Shown here piece after piece: positions 1-11,502 of a DNA stretch of 64,000 nt. Made by a program: the position numbers and the translations under genes. The notes under the pieces are model-generated. The model made no database searches and was not told where the DNA came from. It saw only the letters and a list, made by a program, of their open reading frames with translations. Source of the DNA: Eutreptiella sp. 'Long Island Sound 2002' (lineage: Eukaryota > Euglenozoa > Euglenophyceae > Eutreptiales > Eutreptiaceae); contig OZ038379.1 of NCBI GenBank assembly GCA_964036045.1, positions 114,107,604-114,171,603 on the forward strand, read 5' to 3'. Numbering within the stretch: the first letter of the stretch is position 1; each line of letters opens with the position of its first letter.

Positions 1-2400
1 ATGGTGCTATGGTGATATGGTGATATGGCCCGCGCTTCAAGCGCGGGCATTCGCATGGTAAATACAGTTTAGGAGGGGTAAATTTCACTCATAGAGTACG
101 GGATATGATGTTTGAGACATGAGTCAGGTGGCACAGGATATGAGGTACGGGACATGAGGTATGTTGTATTGGGTATGCGAAATGCGGTGCGGTGTGAGAT
201 ATGGTGCTATGGTGATATGGTGATGTGGCCCGCGCTTCAAGCGCGGGCATTCGCACTAGTTATCTTAATATACTAGTGCCAATGCCCGCGCTTGAAGCGC
301 GGGCCATATCACCATATCACCATAGCACCATATTCCATTGTCTACAGAGGGGACGTTTCTGTCCGGAAGCGCTCTACGCGGCACAATACGTGCTGCGCGT
401 GTTGCTTCAAAACGCGCAGCACGCGCAGCACGTGCAGAACGCAAACAACACACGCATCACGCGCAGAACGCGCAGAACGCACAGCACGGAGTTCTAGAGG
501 CAGACTTAGAAGCAGACTTCCGGCACGCGCAAAACGCGTAGCACGCGGAGCACGTCACTATTGCACACGCGCGCACTTTTGGGGGGCCGCGTCCTCACAG
601 TTTGGGTATCCAGCCTACGCGGTTGTCCCCCAGGGTTCGCACTGGTCCGAGCCGTACCAGCCTCTAGAGGCGACAAAGAAGCACGCGTGGAGAACACGCA
701 GCACAGCGACCTGCTCCACCTCCATCCCAACGGCGCCAGATCCTTCTGTTTTGACCCTCTGGGGATCGTCCCGCGTCTCGCCCGTCTCCTGCGGATCCTG
801 TGGAAACACGAGGGGGGCCAACCAAGTGGCAGAACATCGGGCAGACGAGACCGGGGCTCCACATACATGTGACTCACGGCTCCATACAAACCACGCATTG
901 AAAGCCGCACAGCAACAGCGTGCACAATTGGGAGGATTTTTTTTTCGGTATGACGAACGACGACGACGACTTCCATACCGCAATTTCGACTTCTGGCACG
1001 AGAAATCGATCTGAAATCATGGAATTGTGTGTTTTAAAAATCTGGATGTACTGTACAATCGATTATCCGGGTATCTGCACGAATAATCCCGCCTGTTGAC
1101 TTTTGGCGATTTTAGCCAACAGGCAGCAGTGGCGACAGTTCTCTCGCTTATAGATTACGGGATATGAGGTTTGAGACATGAGTCATGAGTTACGGGATAC
1201 GAGGTACGGGATATGCGGTACGTTGTACACAGTGTGAGGTATGGGTGATGTGTTTGGAAATATCGATTATGCGAATCGCGGTGTCAAATGTGGTGTCAGA
1301 GTACAGTTTAGGGGGGGTAAATTTCACTCATAGAGTACGGAATGTGATGTTTGAGACATGAGTCATGCCGCACGGGATATGAGGTACGGGACATGAGGTG
1401 TGCTGTATTGGGTATGCGAAATGCGGTGCCGCGTGAGATATGGTGCTATGGTGATATGGTGATATGGCCCGTGCTTCAAGCGTGGGCATTCGCACTAGTT
1501 AATATATTTAATTGTGGTATGGACGTTCGTTCGTCGTCGTCGTCGTCGTCGTTGTGGTCGTTCGTCATATCCAAAAAATCCTCCCAATTGTGCACGTTGC
1601 TGCTGGCGCGCGCGCGTGCCCGTCAAATGGCATCTGGCGGAGTTGCGATTTCGATTTCTGGCACGAGAAATCGATCTGAAATCATGGAATCATGTGTTTT
1701 AAAAATCAGTATGTACTGCACAATCGATTATCCGGGTATCTGCACGAATAATTCCGCTTGTTGACTTTTGGCCATTTTAGCCAACAGGCAGCAGTGGCGC
1801 TCTCGCTTATAGGGTACGGGATAAGAGGTTTGAGACATGAGTCATGAGGTGCGGGATACGAGGTACGGGATATGCGGTATGTTTTACACATTGTGAGGCA
1901 TGGGTGATGTGTTTGGAAATATGGAATATGCGAATCGCGGTGTGAAATGTGGTGTCAGAGTACAGTTTAGGAGGGGTAACTTTAACTCATAGAGTACGGG
2001 ATATGACGTTTGATAGAGTAAGGGATATGAGGTTTGAGACATGAGTCATGAGGTACGGGATACGAGGTACGGGATATGCGGTATGTTGTACACAGTGTGA
2101 AGTATGGATGATGTGTTTGGAAATATGGATTATGCGAAATGCGGTGTCAAATGTGGTGTCAGAGTATAGTTTAGGAGGGGTAAATTTCACTCATAGAGTA
2201 CGAGATATGATGTTTGAGACATGAGTCATGTGGCACGGGATATGAGGTACGGACATGAGGTTTGTTGTATTGGGTTTGCGAAATGCGGTGCGGTGTGAGA
2301 TATGGTGCTATGGTGATATGGTGATATGGCCCGCGCTTCAAGCGCGGGCATTCGCACTAGTACTATATTTAATTGTGTATTGTATTCATGGTCGTCGTCG
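1..2400. repeat. Degenerate tandem and dispersed repeat block
   Basis: Modules recur in direct order. One, running from a TACAGTTTAGG-type start to GCGGGCATTCGCACTAGT, appears near 65-260, 1305-1500 and 2160-2360. A second, with a TTTGGAAATAT core, appears near 1100-1310, 1770-1970 and 2010-2170. A third, with (GTC)n and GCACGAGAAATCGATC, appears near 930-1100 and 1515-1770. Reading frames here are short and contain repeated segments, so I see no gene. About 390-545 is a GCGCAGCAC/GCGCAGAAC simple repeat. Confidence 0.75.
199..333. repeat. Fold-back element with 62-bp inverted arms
   Basis: Arms 199-260 and 272-333 are reverse complements with two mismatches, around an 11-base spacer. Each arm contains its own smaller palindrome, GCCCGCGCTT/AAGCGCGGGC. 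Single arms of the same element occur at 1-50, about 1440-1500 and about 2298-2360, as expected of a dispersed fold-back or MITE family. Confidence 0.75.
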
Positions 2401-2675
2401 TTCCAAACGCCGTCGCCTGTGCGGCTCTGTGGGAATGGCCGCCGGCTTGCGACTGGCCCTGCCAGGCAGGCCATCAACAGTCGGTAGTAATTCAAAAAAA
2501 AAGGATGAAAGCATGCGACACCCAAAAAATTATACGGGTATATGCAGAATAAAATTCTACATAAGTTGTGAGCTTTTTTGCAGGTGAAAAAAATCGTCAA
2601 GCGTCCTCCGTTGTCCTTGTCGTTGTGTACGTGGGACAGTCGTCCTCCTTTGCTTTAGCTACAACCAAAACCAAA

Positions 2676-2867
2676 ATGTGCCCACAACCCATGTATCTTC
2701 CCCTCGTAGCCTCGGCGGACCGCGTGGTGCGAGCCGCCGAGGCCCTGAGGGAGGACCCAGACCTCCGTGGCTTCGAGGTATGCTTCCGGCGTACACCACG
2801 ACCCCTGTTTGTCTTCCAAAACGCGTTCCTGCACATCGGTTGGTTTCCGCTGCGCAGAGCGTTGTAG
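2676..2867 (+). CDS. Short ORF of unknown function, possible gene fragment
   Basis: An ATG in an A-rich context (ACCAAAATG) opens 63 codons with an amphipathic stretch, VVRAAEALREDPDLRGFEV. A GAGGTATGC within that stretch could be a splice donor, so this may be a first exon whose gene was lost to later insertions. Codon use is GC-rich, unlike the repeats to its left. I recognise no family. A chance ORF is quite possible. Confidence 0.2.
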   Translation: MCPQPMYLPLVASADRVVRAAEALREDPDLRGFEVCFRRTPRPLFVFQNAFLHIGWFPLRRAL

Positions 2868-3277
2868 GACATGTAGTTTTATGGTACGGATGATATACTA
2901 AAGTGCGGCGCGTTTTTCTGGTAAAAAACAAAAGGTCGGTTTCGGAACAGAGGCACTGAGTTCATTGTGGTAGGGGATTATCCGTGGTAGGAAAGCGGTG
3001 GGTTCCCGGCGGCGAGTTAACCCTCCTGGCATCAGGCTGTTTTTAGGATCTGCAGACAATATTCATTGTGACAGGGTCGGCGAGTTATCGTCAGTAAACC
3101 TAACCCTATTCCCTCTGATAATGGGGTGAATCATAGGCAGTCATGCGGTAAAGTACTTCGAAGTACTTCCCTACCACAGTGAACGGCTTGCTGGAACAGA
3201 CCTTCTGCGGAGCGAGTGACCGTTTGCGCTCTGTGGTAGCGGGGGAGCTAGGTGGGTATTTGGCTGCAGCGCGCGGC
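2868..3277. other. Intergenic, no gene seen
   Basis: No convincing frame, RNA gene or repeat was seen apart from loose GGTAGG direct repeats. Confidence 0.5.
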
Positions 3278-3498
3278 GCCCACGGCTTATAAGGATTTGC
3301 CTGCAAGCCAATAAACGATTTGTCGCAGAAAGCGATCCCCAGCAGCCTCCAATTGAATGGCGCCCGGAAACCCAGCGCTACCCACCCAGCTAGTGCTGGG
3401 TTCCCAGGGGCCATTTAACCCTAATGGAGGTTGCTAGGGATCGTATTCTGCGACAAATCGTTTACTGGCTTGCAGGCAAATCCTTATAAGCCGTGGGC
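3278..3498. repeat. MITE-like inverted repeat, 221 bp
   Basis: The left arm, from GCCCACGGCTTATAAGG, and the right arm, ending CCTTATAAGCCGTGGGC, are inverted copies of about 75 bp with roughly half a dozen mismatches. The centre is short and non-coding. No clear target duplication is visible. The shape fits a non-autonomous fold-back or MITE element. Confidence 0.7.
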
Positions 3499-3887
3499 AG
3501 CTAACCCCTCAGTAGATTTGTAAACCCTAACCTTGTGCCCAGTGAGGGTGAATCCTACCCAAAAATACCCACCTATAGGTGGTGGTAATAGTTCGTAAGT
3601 ATAAAGGTTCTTTTTGTAACAGTTCGTATGGGTGGCGTTCCGAATTGGTGCATGTAGAAACCACCGGCTATTACGAACCGCTGCAGCAACGAACTAAAAC
3701 CGCGCAGATGTGTTCCAAGATTGGTCAAATTTTGGAAAGGAGAACAGAGGCTTTTGTATCGCGGTCTGTTGAGCTTCTGTGGTCCTAATAGTAGTAATAA
3801 TGATGATAGTAACAATAATGATTAATAACATTGCTAATTTTTCTGTGTTCAGTCATGCAGCGTTTCCTCACAAAGAGAGGCTAGTCC
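3499..3887. other. Intergenic, AT-richer, no gene seen
   Basis: This contains a TAATAATGATGATAG-type microsatellite near 3785-3830 and otherwise no recognisable feature. Confidence 0.5.
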
Positions 3888-4690
3888 ATGAAAGATGCTC
3901 TGGCCGCAGTGCTGTCAGAGTCTCAGAGCGAGAGGGTCTCCACCACTTCTGAGGCCCGTCAATACAACAGCTCAGCGCCGAGGACTTGGCTAGAGTGGAC
4001 GCCGGCGCAAAAGTCCCTTTGTCTGCAACTGTTCCTGGAAGGTAACTACAACCACCTTGTGCTGCGTTACGGGTTTCGAGCGCCGCCCCTTAACACGCTT
4101 CGCACCTGGGCTAGCAAGGTACAGGAGGGTGAGCCAGTGGAAGGGTACGGCACCAACTCAATTCTCAGCCGCACAGAGGAGAAGACCATTCTGAAGTTCA
4201 TCAAAGAGCTTAGGCTGCCGTGATTGACCTAGACACCATTGGGGCGCTTTGAAGAACGGTTGCTGAGAGGTCTCGTGGACCTGGTCTTGCTCCTGTTTTG
4301 GATCGCCAATAGGCTGCAAACTTTCGTCGCAGGCACAAGATGGGTTGTCTCAAGAAGATCACGACGGAGCGACTGCCTTCTACAGCATCTAACTTAGCGC
4401 TCGACAACAAATGGAGACGTGAATTCTTGGACCTCGTTGAGCAGCCCCAAAAGTATGTGTGCGTATCCCGGAAGGTGAACCTCAGTCGCTGCTGGCGTGG
4501 GTGCGGTTGGGTTTGGACGAGACGCCCCTCCAGTACGCGCCCAAGTTGCGCGGAGGGTATGCAATAGGAGAAAAACAGGTGAGACACTACAAAAGCGCTG
4601 ACAAGCGACAGGCCACGGCCACGCCTGCGGTCAACCGTGAAGGCACCCTAAAGGTAGTACAAGTGTTGCACAGAGGAAAGACGAGCTGCC
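3888..4690 (+). pseudogene. Broken pogo/Tigger-like (DDE_1) transposase
   Basis: The first 111 codons end in a helix-turn-helix-like region (LRTWASKVQEGEPVEGYG) followed by LSRTEEKTILKFIKELR, the usual order for Tigger/pogo DNA-binding domains. Homology then continues in other frames. 4340-4480 gives an RRRHKMGCLKK stretch followed by a conserved-looking helix. 4459-4690 gives LGLDETPLQYAPKLRG, then KRQATATPAVNREGTLKVV and RGKT, matching the first catalytic Asp block (DETPL) and the next strands of DDE_1 transposases. The second Asp and the last acidic residue are missing. At least two frameshifts and a 3' truncation make it dead. It stops where the Ty3 LTR begins at about 4697, so one element probably truncated the other. 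Confidence 0.6.
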
Positions 4691-4696
4691 ATGCGC

Positions 4697-6680
4697 TTCC
4701 CTTGACTCGCCAACATGATGCCCTGAACCCAATCAAATAAGATGGCTAAATGCCATGTGTCAAAAGTCCCTACACAAACCCCAAAAATGTGTTCACTCCC
4801 AAGCCTATAAATCCTAGCCCAATAGGGGAGGTGGCGTGTCATGGCCTAGAGTGGCACTCAGGACCATGCCCTACCCTGACATAACCTTGGTTGGACTTGG
4901 ACTCGATTGGGCTTGGAGAACTACCCCATGAAGATGACCTCACAACATGGCAAAATCAGGCAAATCCCACCATTATGCCCAAAATCAATTATATACTCAA
5001 AAATGCATACGGCAAATATTCAAATGCTCCATGCATGTGTCAAACCGGAAAGTAGTATACAAGGGTGATATAGACCAAAGGTCCATGCCCAAGAATATCC
5101 CATCATTGGCTCCGAAACCCCTCCGGTTATGTACATGGCATGCTTCACAAGTCAGCTCATGAGTTTGAGACCTAATTTTGTGAGACCTCGTGTGCCAAGC
5201 CAAAGTGTCCGCGTGATCCGGCATATGGTGAGGTGCAGCACCGAAGCATATGCCAACATATAAGCAACATACCATAGTTCACGGATCTCTAGGCACTGTT
5301 AGCCGACCAGTTGAGCACATAAAATACAAAAATGAGCATAAAATGAGGTCAAAAACATGCAAATAATGCCAAATTCAAGATAATTACAATAGTATATAAC
5401 TTCGCTCACCCATGGTATCAACATATGATTCAAAACACAATTGCTTGGGACCATTTGCAAACAATCCCCCCACTTGGATCCCCACATGGACGCATAGGGA
5501 CACCTTCGAACCTCCTCCCAACACGCACCATGAAAATGGGAAAATTGATAGTGGCGCTTGTGGGTCGCTCCGTAAGCCCTCCCACATGCACTATATGAGC
5601 GGTAGACTTAGTCTAGCGCTATGGAGCTCACCATTGGGACATGGGCGAAGCCCTTGCCACGTATGACTCCATATATCTTCCTACAAACGGAGATATATAA
5701 CATGGGCGTGAGCATATCGAAGCACATACCATGCATATAACACATACCCTCAAAAAGTGGCGCCCACCATGATATGCCATGCCCCTCCATGGACATAACT
5801 TCATGTTAAAAATACGTAGGAACCCAAGGAAAGTATCTATGCAACCCCAACACTCATGCGGTACACTCGAAAGTCGCATTAAAATATTCGGTTGCACGGT
5901 CCAAGAGTTATATATCTTTTTCTACCCTCTTGACCATTATCCCTTGCTATACCCGGCATGTCTACACATCAAAGGCGTTTGATGCTTCCCAAATTAAGTT
6001 GAGACCAAGGCGGTTCCAACCCAATTCTCGGAATTAGTATTCCTCGCCGTGAGCCCGAGATATGATTCTTCAAAGTGGCCTCACAAATCACTTTTGTTTC
6101 GACTACATCTCCAAGCAAAATGGAGGGCACAACAAAAGGAAGGTTGATTCGTGATCGGAGAAAAATGTATGACCACTCGAGATTCATCATATCAAGTGCG
6201 GCGATGTTGAAGTCGAAAATCCGTTTCTGAATGTCTGAAAAAATCGGATCAATTTTGCGAGTGTATAATATGATAATTGCGCAAGCAACGAACCCTTTAC
6301 TGATGAAATCTGACCCTTCATCGGGGTTTCCGCCAAAATATCTGTAAATAACAGTTAACCCATCGGTTACCGCAAAATCGCGAGCCAACTGACAGTCGCC
6401 GATACATTGGCAATCAGAACGGAAGGCGGAAAAATTACGGAAACATTATGATAACAAAACCCTGTTGATTCCTGATATTCTCATATATAAATCTCAGCTG
6501 GCGGCGCCTCGGTACTGAATATGGCCGCTCATAGCCGGAATGGCCAAACCTTTCACACTATCACATCGGGTTAGGTCAGGTGGATGAGAGAGTATGATAT
6601 CAGCCAATGGCGGCTGGCCGGCACATGGATACACACCCCAAGTGACCCCAAGATGGCCACGGGGTTCCGAACCGGCTTCA
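4697..6680 (-). repeat. 3' LTR of the old Ty3 chromovirus (truncated)
   Basis: Read on the minus strand it starts TGAAGCCGGTTCGG at 6680 and follows both LTRs of the complete copy (46784-49092 and 57520-59826) almost throughout. It ends near 4697, about 325 bases before the LTR end. It lies directly downstream of the minus-strand pol gene, so it is that element's 3' LTR. The missing tail explains why no terminal target duplication is found here. Confidence 0.88.
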
Positions 6681-6693
6681 CCCCCCTTCTCAG
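6681..6693 (-). promoter_or_regulatory. Polypurine tract of the old Ty3 element
   Basis: The minus strand reads CTGAGAAGGGGGG immediately before the LTR start TGAAGCC, as expected for the plus-strand primer of an LTR retrotransposon. The complete copy has GAGAAGGAGGC in the same place. Confidence 0.8.
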
Positions 6694-7074
6694 AGCGTTG
6701 TTACCGCTCGGAAGTCATTGAAGAGAGGACGGGAGGACCCCAATGGGCTCCAACCCCCCTCCCCCATGTCCCAAGGACACATGGAGGCCCCACACACGTC
6801 GTAGGCGTCCCCCACGCCCCAAGGGAGGGGTGAGGACACTCATAATCGGTGCCCTACGCCATATCCGGTCTCCTCTTGATCTACAACATGGACCAAGGGG
6901 ATCAAAGATAGAGAAACGTCGTCGGTCGACCTAAATAAGTATACCACAATGAAATATATATGTGGAGATCGAGTGAAGGGGGTATATGGCCAATCAAGGC
7001 CCAAAAATCCCCGGATGAACGCCCTCACCCGTCTCCCAAGCACAAAAACAAACAAAAATGCCAAGGGGGATCCA
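6694..7074 (-). other. Pol-LTR spacer of the old Ty3 element
   Basis: Non-coding sequence between the pol stop and the polypurine tract. It is closely similar to 57126-57508 of the complete copy and holds no separate gene. Confidence 0.75.
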
Positions 7075-9023
7075 TTACGGTGCTACCGCAGCCACCAAAT
7101 GGACCAACACGTCCTTGACATCCAAAGAAATGTTCTTTTTCTTCAGATAGTCCATCCAGCCTGTGGTATACCTCGGCACAAAACTGCTCGGAGGCTCCCA
7201 CGAATCCCTGGATGAGGCAAATCCCTTCCAACGGACTTTATAAAGCCTCCCCCCAAGCGTCCCCGGGTCCGGCTTGTCCGCCAGGATCCTCTCGGCGGTG
7301 AAGTCGTGGTCCTCACCCTCGTCGTCCGACTCCACATCGCCGGCCGTGAACTGGAAGGTGACGGGATGTCCGCTGGGCTCTGGTGCTCGGTGACGAAGCT
7401 GGGTATGGTCGCGGTCCAGGATCTTGTTATCCCCCACACGAACGGCATACACATCCTGCCCGACCTTCCGCACGATTACCCCCGGCACATACCAGGATGC
7501 CTGCCGATGCCTGGACAGGACATCCTTGTGGTGCCGCTCCACCCATACGGTGTCTTGGAGAGCATACTTCTGGACTTTTCCCTGCTTGAAGTACTTGGCC
7601 CTCTTCTCATGCTCGTCCTGAAGTGCCTTGCACACCTTGGCCGCCGTGTCGTCCGCCTCAGCCATCATGGCACTCGCATCCCGGGCCACTTTGCCATGGT
7701 TCAACCACGGGAGAGTGCGTGACACTCGATCCCGTAGGAACAGGATACGATGGAGCGACAGTCCAGTGGGCGCCGGAAGGTCGTGGTACGCCTGGAGTAC
7801 TCTCCAAAGCGAGTTGTACGAGTTTCGGCCCGGTTCATCAATGTGCAGCTGGCGGAACTTTTCGAACGTCTGCCGCCCGGCCACCTCAGCAAGGCCATTC
7901 GACCGGCTGTGGTACACCACGGTCTTGGCGTGCCGAATCCCCATGTGCTTGCACATCGTCTTGAACCACGTCCCCACAAACTGACTGCCCCTATCGCTGC
8001 AGATGACAGCTGGGACATCGAAAATCGTCAGCCAATGCCTGATCATGGCGTTGGCAACGGTCTTAGCCTGCAGACCCACTCCATGCTTGTCCTTCTTTTC
8101 CTTCTTCTTGGACTTCTTGCCCGGGACTGCCACGATATACCCGCTGTGCCTGTCCACCGCCAGGATGACACAGTCGTAGGTCTCTCCTTCCACGGTGACC
8201 TCAGGCATGGCGGACACATCCATGGCCACGGACCGCAGAGGGGCCTCCGGTATAGCCGTATACACCGGGTTGCCCGCTGTGGAATGGTTGGGGCTCTTCG
8301 TGGCCCGACACACGGCGCAGTCGCTGCAGTACTTGTCCAGGAGGGCGTAGTACTGCGGTGGGAACTTGAAGCGCCACTCCACGTCCTGCTGCATCTTGTC
8401 CCGACCAGGATGCATGAGCTGGGCGTTATGCCAGTGGTCAATGTGCTCCTCCATTCGGTTCTCAGGGACCAATAGCTTGTCCTTGAGGAACAGTTTGTCC
8501 CCATCCTCGGTCAAGCCCTCAGGCCATTCGTCTTCTGACGGGGCGCTCACGGCATTCCAGTACTTGCCCCAGTGCTCGGATGCCGCATAGTCATCCGACC
8601 AGTCCTCTGTGAGCACCGACCTGACTAGCTCTACAGGGGCCACCATCCATTGCTCGAGGGTTTCCTCTCGAATAGCTTGGACGCGGGCACCCCGGAACTT
8701 GGCCAGGTCCGTACGGTTTGCCATCACCACAAGGCACTTGACCCCCTCTTGCTCCATGGCCTTCTCCATCTCGATGATGCGTTTGGCCTCCTCCGTCTCC
8801 TCGGCGTCTCCATGGCTCGATATGTCCATCCATGCCTTGCCCGCGGGGTAGGCCCATCGACTGAGGCAATCCGCCACAGTGTTGTCCTTCCCCGGGACGT
8901 ACACGACGCTGAGGTCGAACTTGGCGAACGTCTCATGCCATCGGGCCCTCCTTGCCGCCGGTCCCGAGGGGGTGTCGACGTGCTCCTTGTGCCAGCTCTG
9001 CAAGGACTGATGGTCCGTACAAA
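7075..9023 (-). pseudogene. pol: Ty3 chromovirus pol, C-terminal part: RNase H end, integrase, chromodomain
   Basis: This open frame of about 650 codons is the last quarter of pol of the old element. It starts inside RNase H (CTDHQSLQSWHKEH), then has the tether motif VADCLSRWAYP. Next comes the integrase zinc finger: His residues in HWHNAQLMHPG and Cys residues in YCSDCAVCRATK. The integrase core keeps all three acidic residues: D in AMDVSAMPEV, D in CSDRGSQFVGTWF, E in NGLAEVAGR. A chromodomain follows (ERILADK, YKVRWKGF, DSWEP), placing the family among chromoviruses, whose chromodomain steers integration to marked chromatin. The frame is intact but cut off at 9023 by the large insertion; its upstream half resumes at 41714. 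The stop is TAA. Confidence 0.92.
8989..9023. repeat. Left 35-bp target-site duplication of the large insertion
   Basis: It begins GTGCCAGCTCTGC and ends GGTCCGTACAAA. The same 35 bases recur at 41714-41748 with one C/T difference. Joining the two flanks restores the Ty3 RNase H coding sequence seen in the complete copy, so this is a true target duplication. A shared G could extend it to 36 bp. Confidence 0.93.
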
Positions 9024-9038
9024 GGTAGGTAGGTAGGT
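9024..9038 (-). repeat. Tetranucleotide 3' tail of the LINE
   Basis: GGTAGGTAGGTAGGT on the plus strand (TACC repeats on the element strand) lies directly against the target duplication. Some LINE clades end in short tandem repeats in place of poly(A). Confidence 0.7.
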
Positions 9039-10839
9039 GCACTCGGTCGTGGAGAGGCGCCCCATGGTTCCCCCTGGCTTCGCCCCTGTGACGAACAGGA
9101 AGAGGCTTCGCGCGTGAAGAGGGGAGGCGGCTTACTTCCCGCTAGACCTGACTGTTGGCCCCCAACAAAGCGGCCCCGGGCTACGCCGGGAGGGCTGATC
9201 GCCGCCAGCGTGACATGCTTGTCTCGCCGGGAGGGTGTGCCCCCGTGCTTGCGCACGTCCCCTCCTTTGGACGGAACGCTAGGGGTTCACCGGAGTTCCT
9301 GGCGTATCCCGTTCCCAAGGCGTGCATGCACGTTCTTGGTACTAGGGTTCCGAGGCGCTTGGGTGTCGCACGCTCCGCCTCGAGTCCCAAAGCAGCGCAG
9401 GCCTTAGGATGCAGCCTTACCCCCGGTCTCCGGATCTCGTTTGGCCGGGTCACCTGCATGGCACGGGCTGCCTCAGTGCCCGGGCTGTGGGCACTGGGTT
9501 TCCTACTGTTGTGTGGCGTTTATGTTTGGGTCCGGTTGGCGGTTGGGTGCGGGTTTTGTTAACCCCGCCAGTCCTGGCTGGGGTCTTGGGTGGGTGTTTT
9601 TGGGCACGGTTTGTGGTGTTGACCCTCTAGTGTCGGCTGTTTGTGGTGTTCGTGGTTGGGCTTCGGTTTCGGCCTGCTTTTGGGACGTGTGTGGTTTCGT
9701 GGGCGCCCCGCTTGACCCCGCCGTTTCCGGTTCCGGCGTGCGGTGTGGGCGTGTGTGCTGGGCCCGGGTCTCGCCTGTGCCCAGCCCTTCTTGGCTGGGG
9801 TGTCGGGGTGTGTTTTTTGCGCTTTGGTTTTTTCGTTTCTTTCTTTTTTTTTTTTTCCGGGCTTTGTGGTCCCTGTCCCTCCATCCCCTTTCTTTCGGGC
9901 TGGGCTGGTGGCTCTCTTTTTTTTTTCTTTTTTTTTTCCGTGTCCCTTTTCCCCGTGGTCCGCTGTTACTGGCTTGGTGTTGCCGGTTTTGGGTGGGTGG
10001 TCCCCCTGTGCCTCTGTGGGGGTCCTGTCTTCGGTGCCTTCTGGGGGGGGGCTTGGCCGCCTGTGGTGGTGTTGGCCGGCGGTTTGGCGGCTGTGGGCTG
10101 TTTTCGTGCCTTTTCCCCCTCCCCCCTCCTTTTTTTTTTTTTTTGTTTTTTTGGGGGGGGGGCTTGCCTGTTCCTCCCTCTGCCTTCCCTGGGCTGGCGC
10201 ACGCACTGGCCTGCATTCAGTGTTATCTTCCGGGCTGCTGTCTTCAGTTGCGTTCTGTGTGGCCGCGTTCCGGCCCCATGGGTCGGGTGGGCTTTGTACA
10301 TGGTGGGCTCGGCGCCCCTTCTTGCCGGGTTAGGTCCTGGCTCTGCCGGCTGGGCGGCTGCGCCAGGCGGCTGCTTGTGGTTTTGGGTTAGGGGGCTGGG
10401 GTTGTTCGTGTCCTTTCCCCTCTGCGGTGCCGGCTGTAATCTTCTGGGTGGTCCGCCACCGTTGTCGCCTGGCGCGCTGTGGCCCCGTGTGTGGCCTGCG
10501 GTGCTGGTGTGTGGCGTGGTGGCGCGGCGCCTTCCAGGGTGTGCGGTGGCTGGTTTCGGTTAGTCCCTCAGGTTAGGGTCAGTTGTGTCGTGCTGTGTCG
10601 CTCTGTGCCGCGTGGCGTTGCGTCGTGCTGTGGTGCGTTGCACTGTGGCGCGCTGTGGTGCGGTGTGCCGTGGTCTCGCGTGGTGCCGCGGTGGGTCAGT
10701 GGAGGTCAGCCTGGCCTGTGTCGTGGTGCGGAGTGCGGGCCGGAGTGTGGCCGGCTGGTGGTTGGGGGGTGCGGTTAGGTGTGGGTGGCTCGCTTGGTCC
10801 GTGCTGTGGGGGCTGGGGCGTGCCGCTCGGGTTGGTGGG
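9039..10839 (-). other. LINE 3' region, G/T-rich, no gene seen
   Basis: On the plus strand it is G/T-rich, with long T runs near 9842, 9918 and 10130. Long stop-free frames on both strands encode Phe/Gly or Lys/Pro homopolymer-like sequence with no domain, so they reflect composition. 9120-9470 is more complex sequence but has no recognised match. Confidence 0.5.
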
Positions 10840-11502
10840 TCGGGTAGGTCTTCGGGAAATTCTGCTGAATGATCACGGTGTCCTTGGGGCGTGCACGCTG
10901 ACTCTCACCCATGGACTCAATCTTCACCGGGCCTCGCAGACAGGCAGGCGTACTCGGGGTGTAGGAAAGGCGTTCCTTCTCCAAGGCAGACAAACAGAAA
11001 TCAGGAGTCGGACGGTGGAGGTGGCTTCCGAAAGCCGTTTGAGTGGCGAAAGGCTTGCACTGCAGCTCGGCTGCGCTGGCAGGGACATGAGGGTCCGGGT
11101 CGGTGCCGCCGGCAGGCATGAGCTCATACTTCAGGGTCAGGGGGATGTCCATATCTCCGGTGCTGAACTGCAGGGGTCCGGGGCACTGGTAGTAATCTTG
11201 GCACTTCCAGTCTTCACGGCGCTCGGAGAAGGCCTTGAAGGGGGCACCGTCCAGCAGCACCAAGGCCTTCGCGATCACAGCCTTTCACTTCCCCTTGCGG
11301 CGCTCGAAATTCATCATGGACGGGATCGGCGTGCCGCCGCAGTGCCATTCCTACACTGGACGCAACAGGTTGGTGACGGACGCCCTCACGGACGTGAGAC
11401 CAGCTGAGATCAAGCCCCCGGCCGTCAATCCAAGTGCATAGCAATACTCTGCGTCAAACCGCGATGGTAACGCAGCCCGGCCCTTATAGCCAAAGGCGTG
11501 GT
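10840..11502 (-). pseudogene. Captured C-terminus of PPi-dependent 6-phosphofructokinase
   Basis: One minus-strand frame reads FGYKGRAALPSRFDAEYCYALG, then VTNLLRPV, EWHCGGTPIPSMMNFERR, a GAPFKAF segment, YYQCPGPLQF, IPLTLKYEL and finally LEKERLSY, CLRGPVKIE and NFPKTY. This order matches the C-terminal region of PFP/PFK enzymes, which use PPi (or ATP) to phosphorylate fructose 6-phosphate in glycolysis. The catalytic N-terminal half is absent. The frame is broken by TAG at 11351-11353 and TGA at 11285-11287 but has no frameshift or intron. It lies within the LINE in the same orientation and joins Pro-rich LINE sequence at about 11502. It is most likely a host mRNA or exon captured by the retroelement, for example by 3' transduction or template switching. 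Confidence 0.85.

Noticed and set aside
5969-6388. 139-codon ORF inside the Ty3 LTR, partly kept in the other LTRs
   Set aside because: It starts with TTG, not ATG, is frameshifted in both LTRs of the complete copy, and similarity is explained by LTR descent alone.
9441-10563. Plus-strand ORFs with poly-Phe and Gly/Val, and the matching Lys/Pro-rich minus ORFs
   Set aside because: They arise from T runs and G/T composition. They contain no recognisable domain and overlap on both strands.
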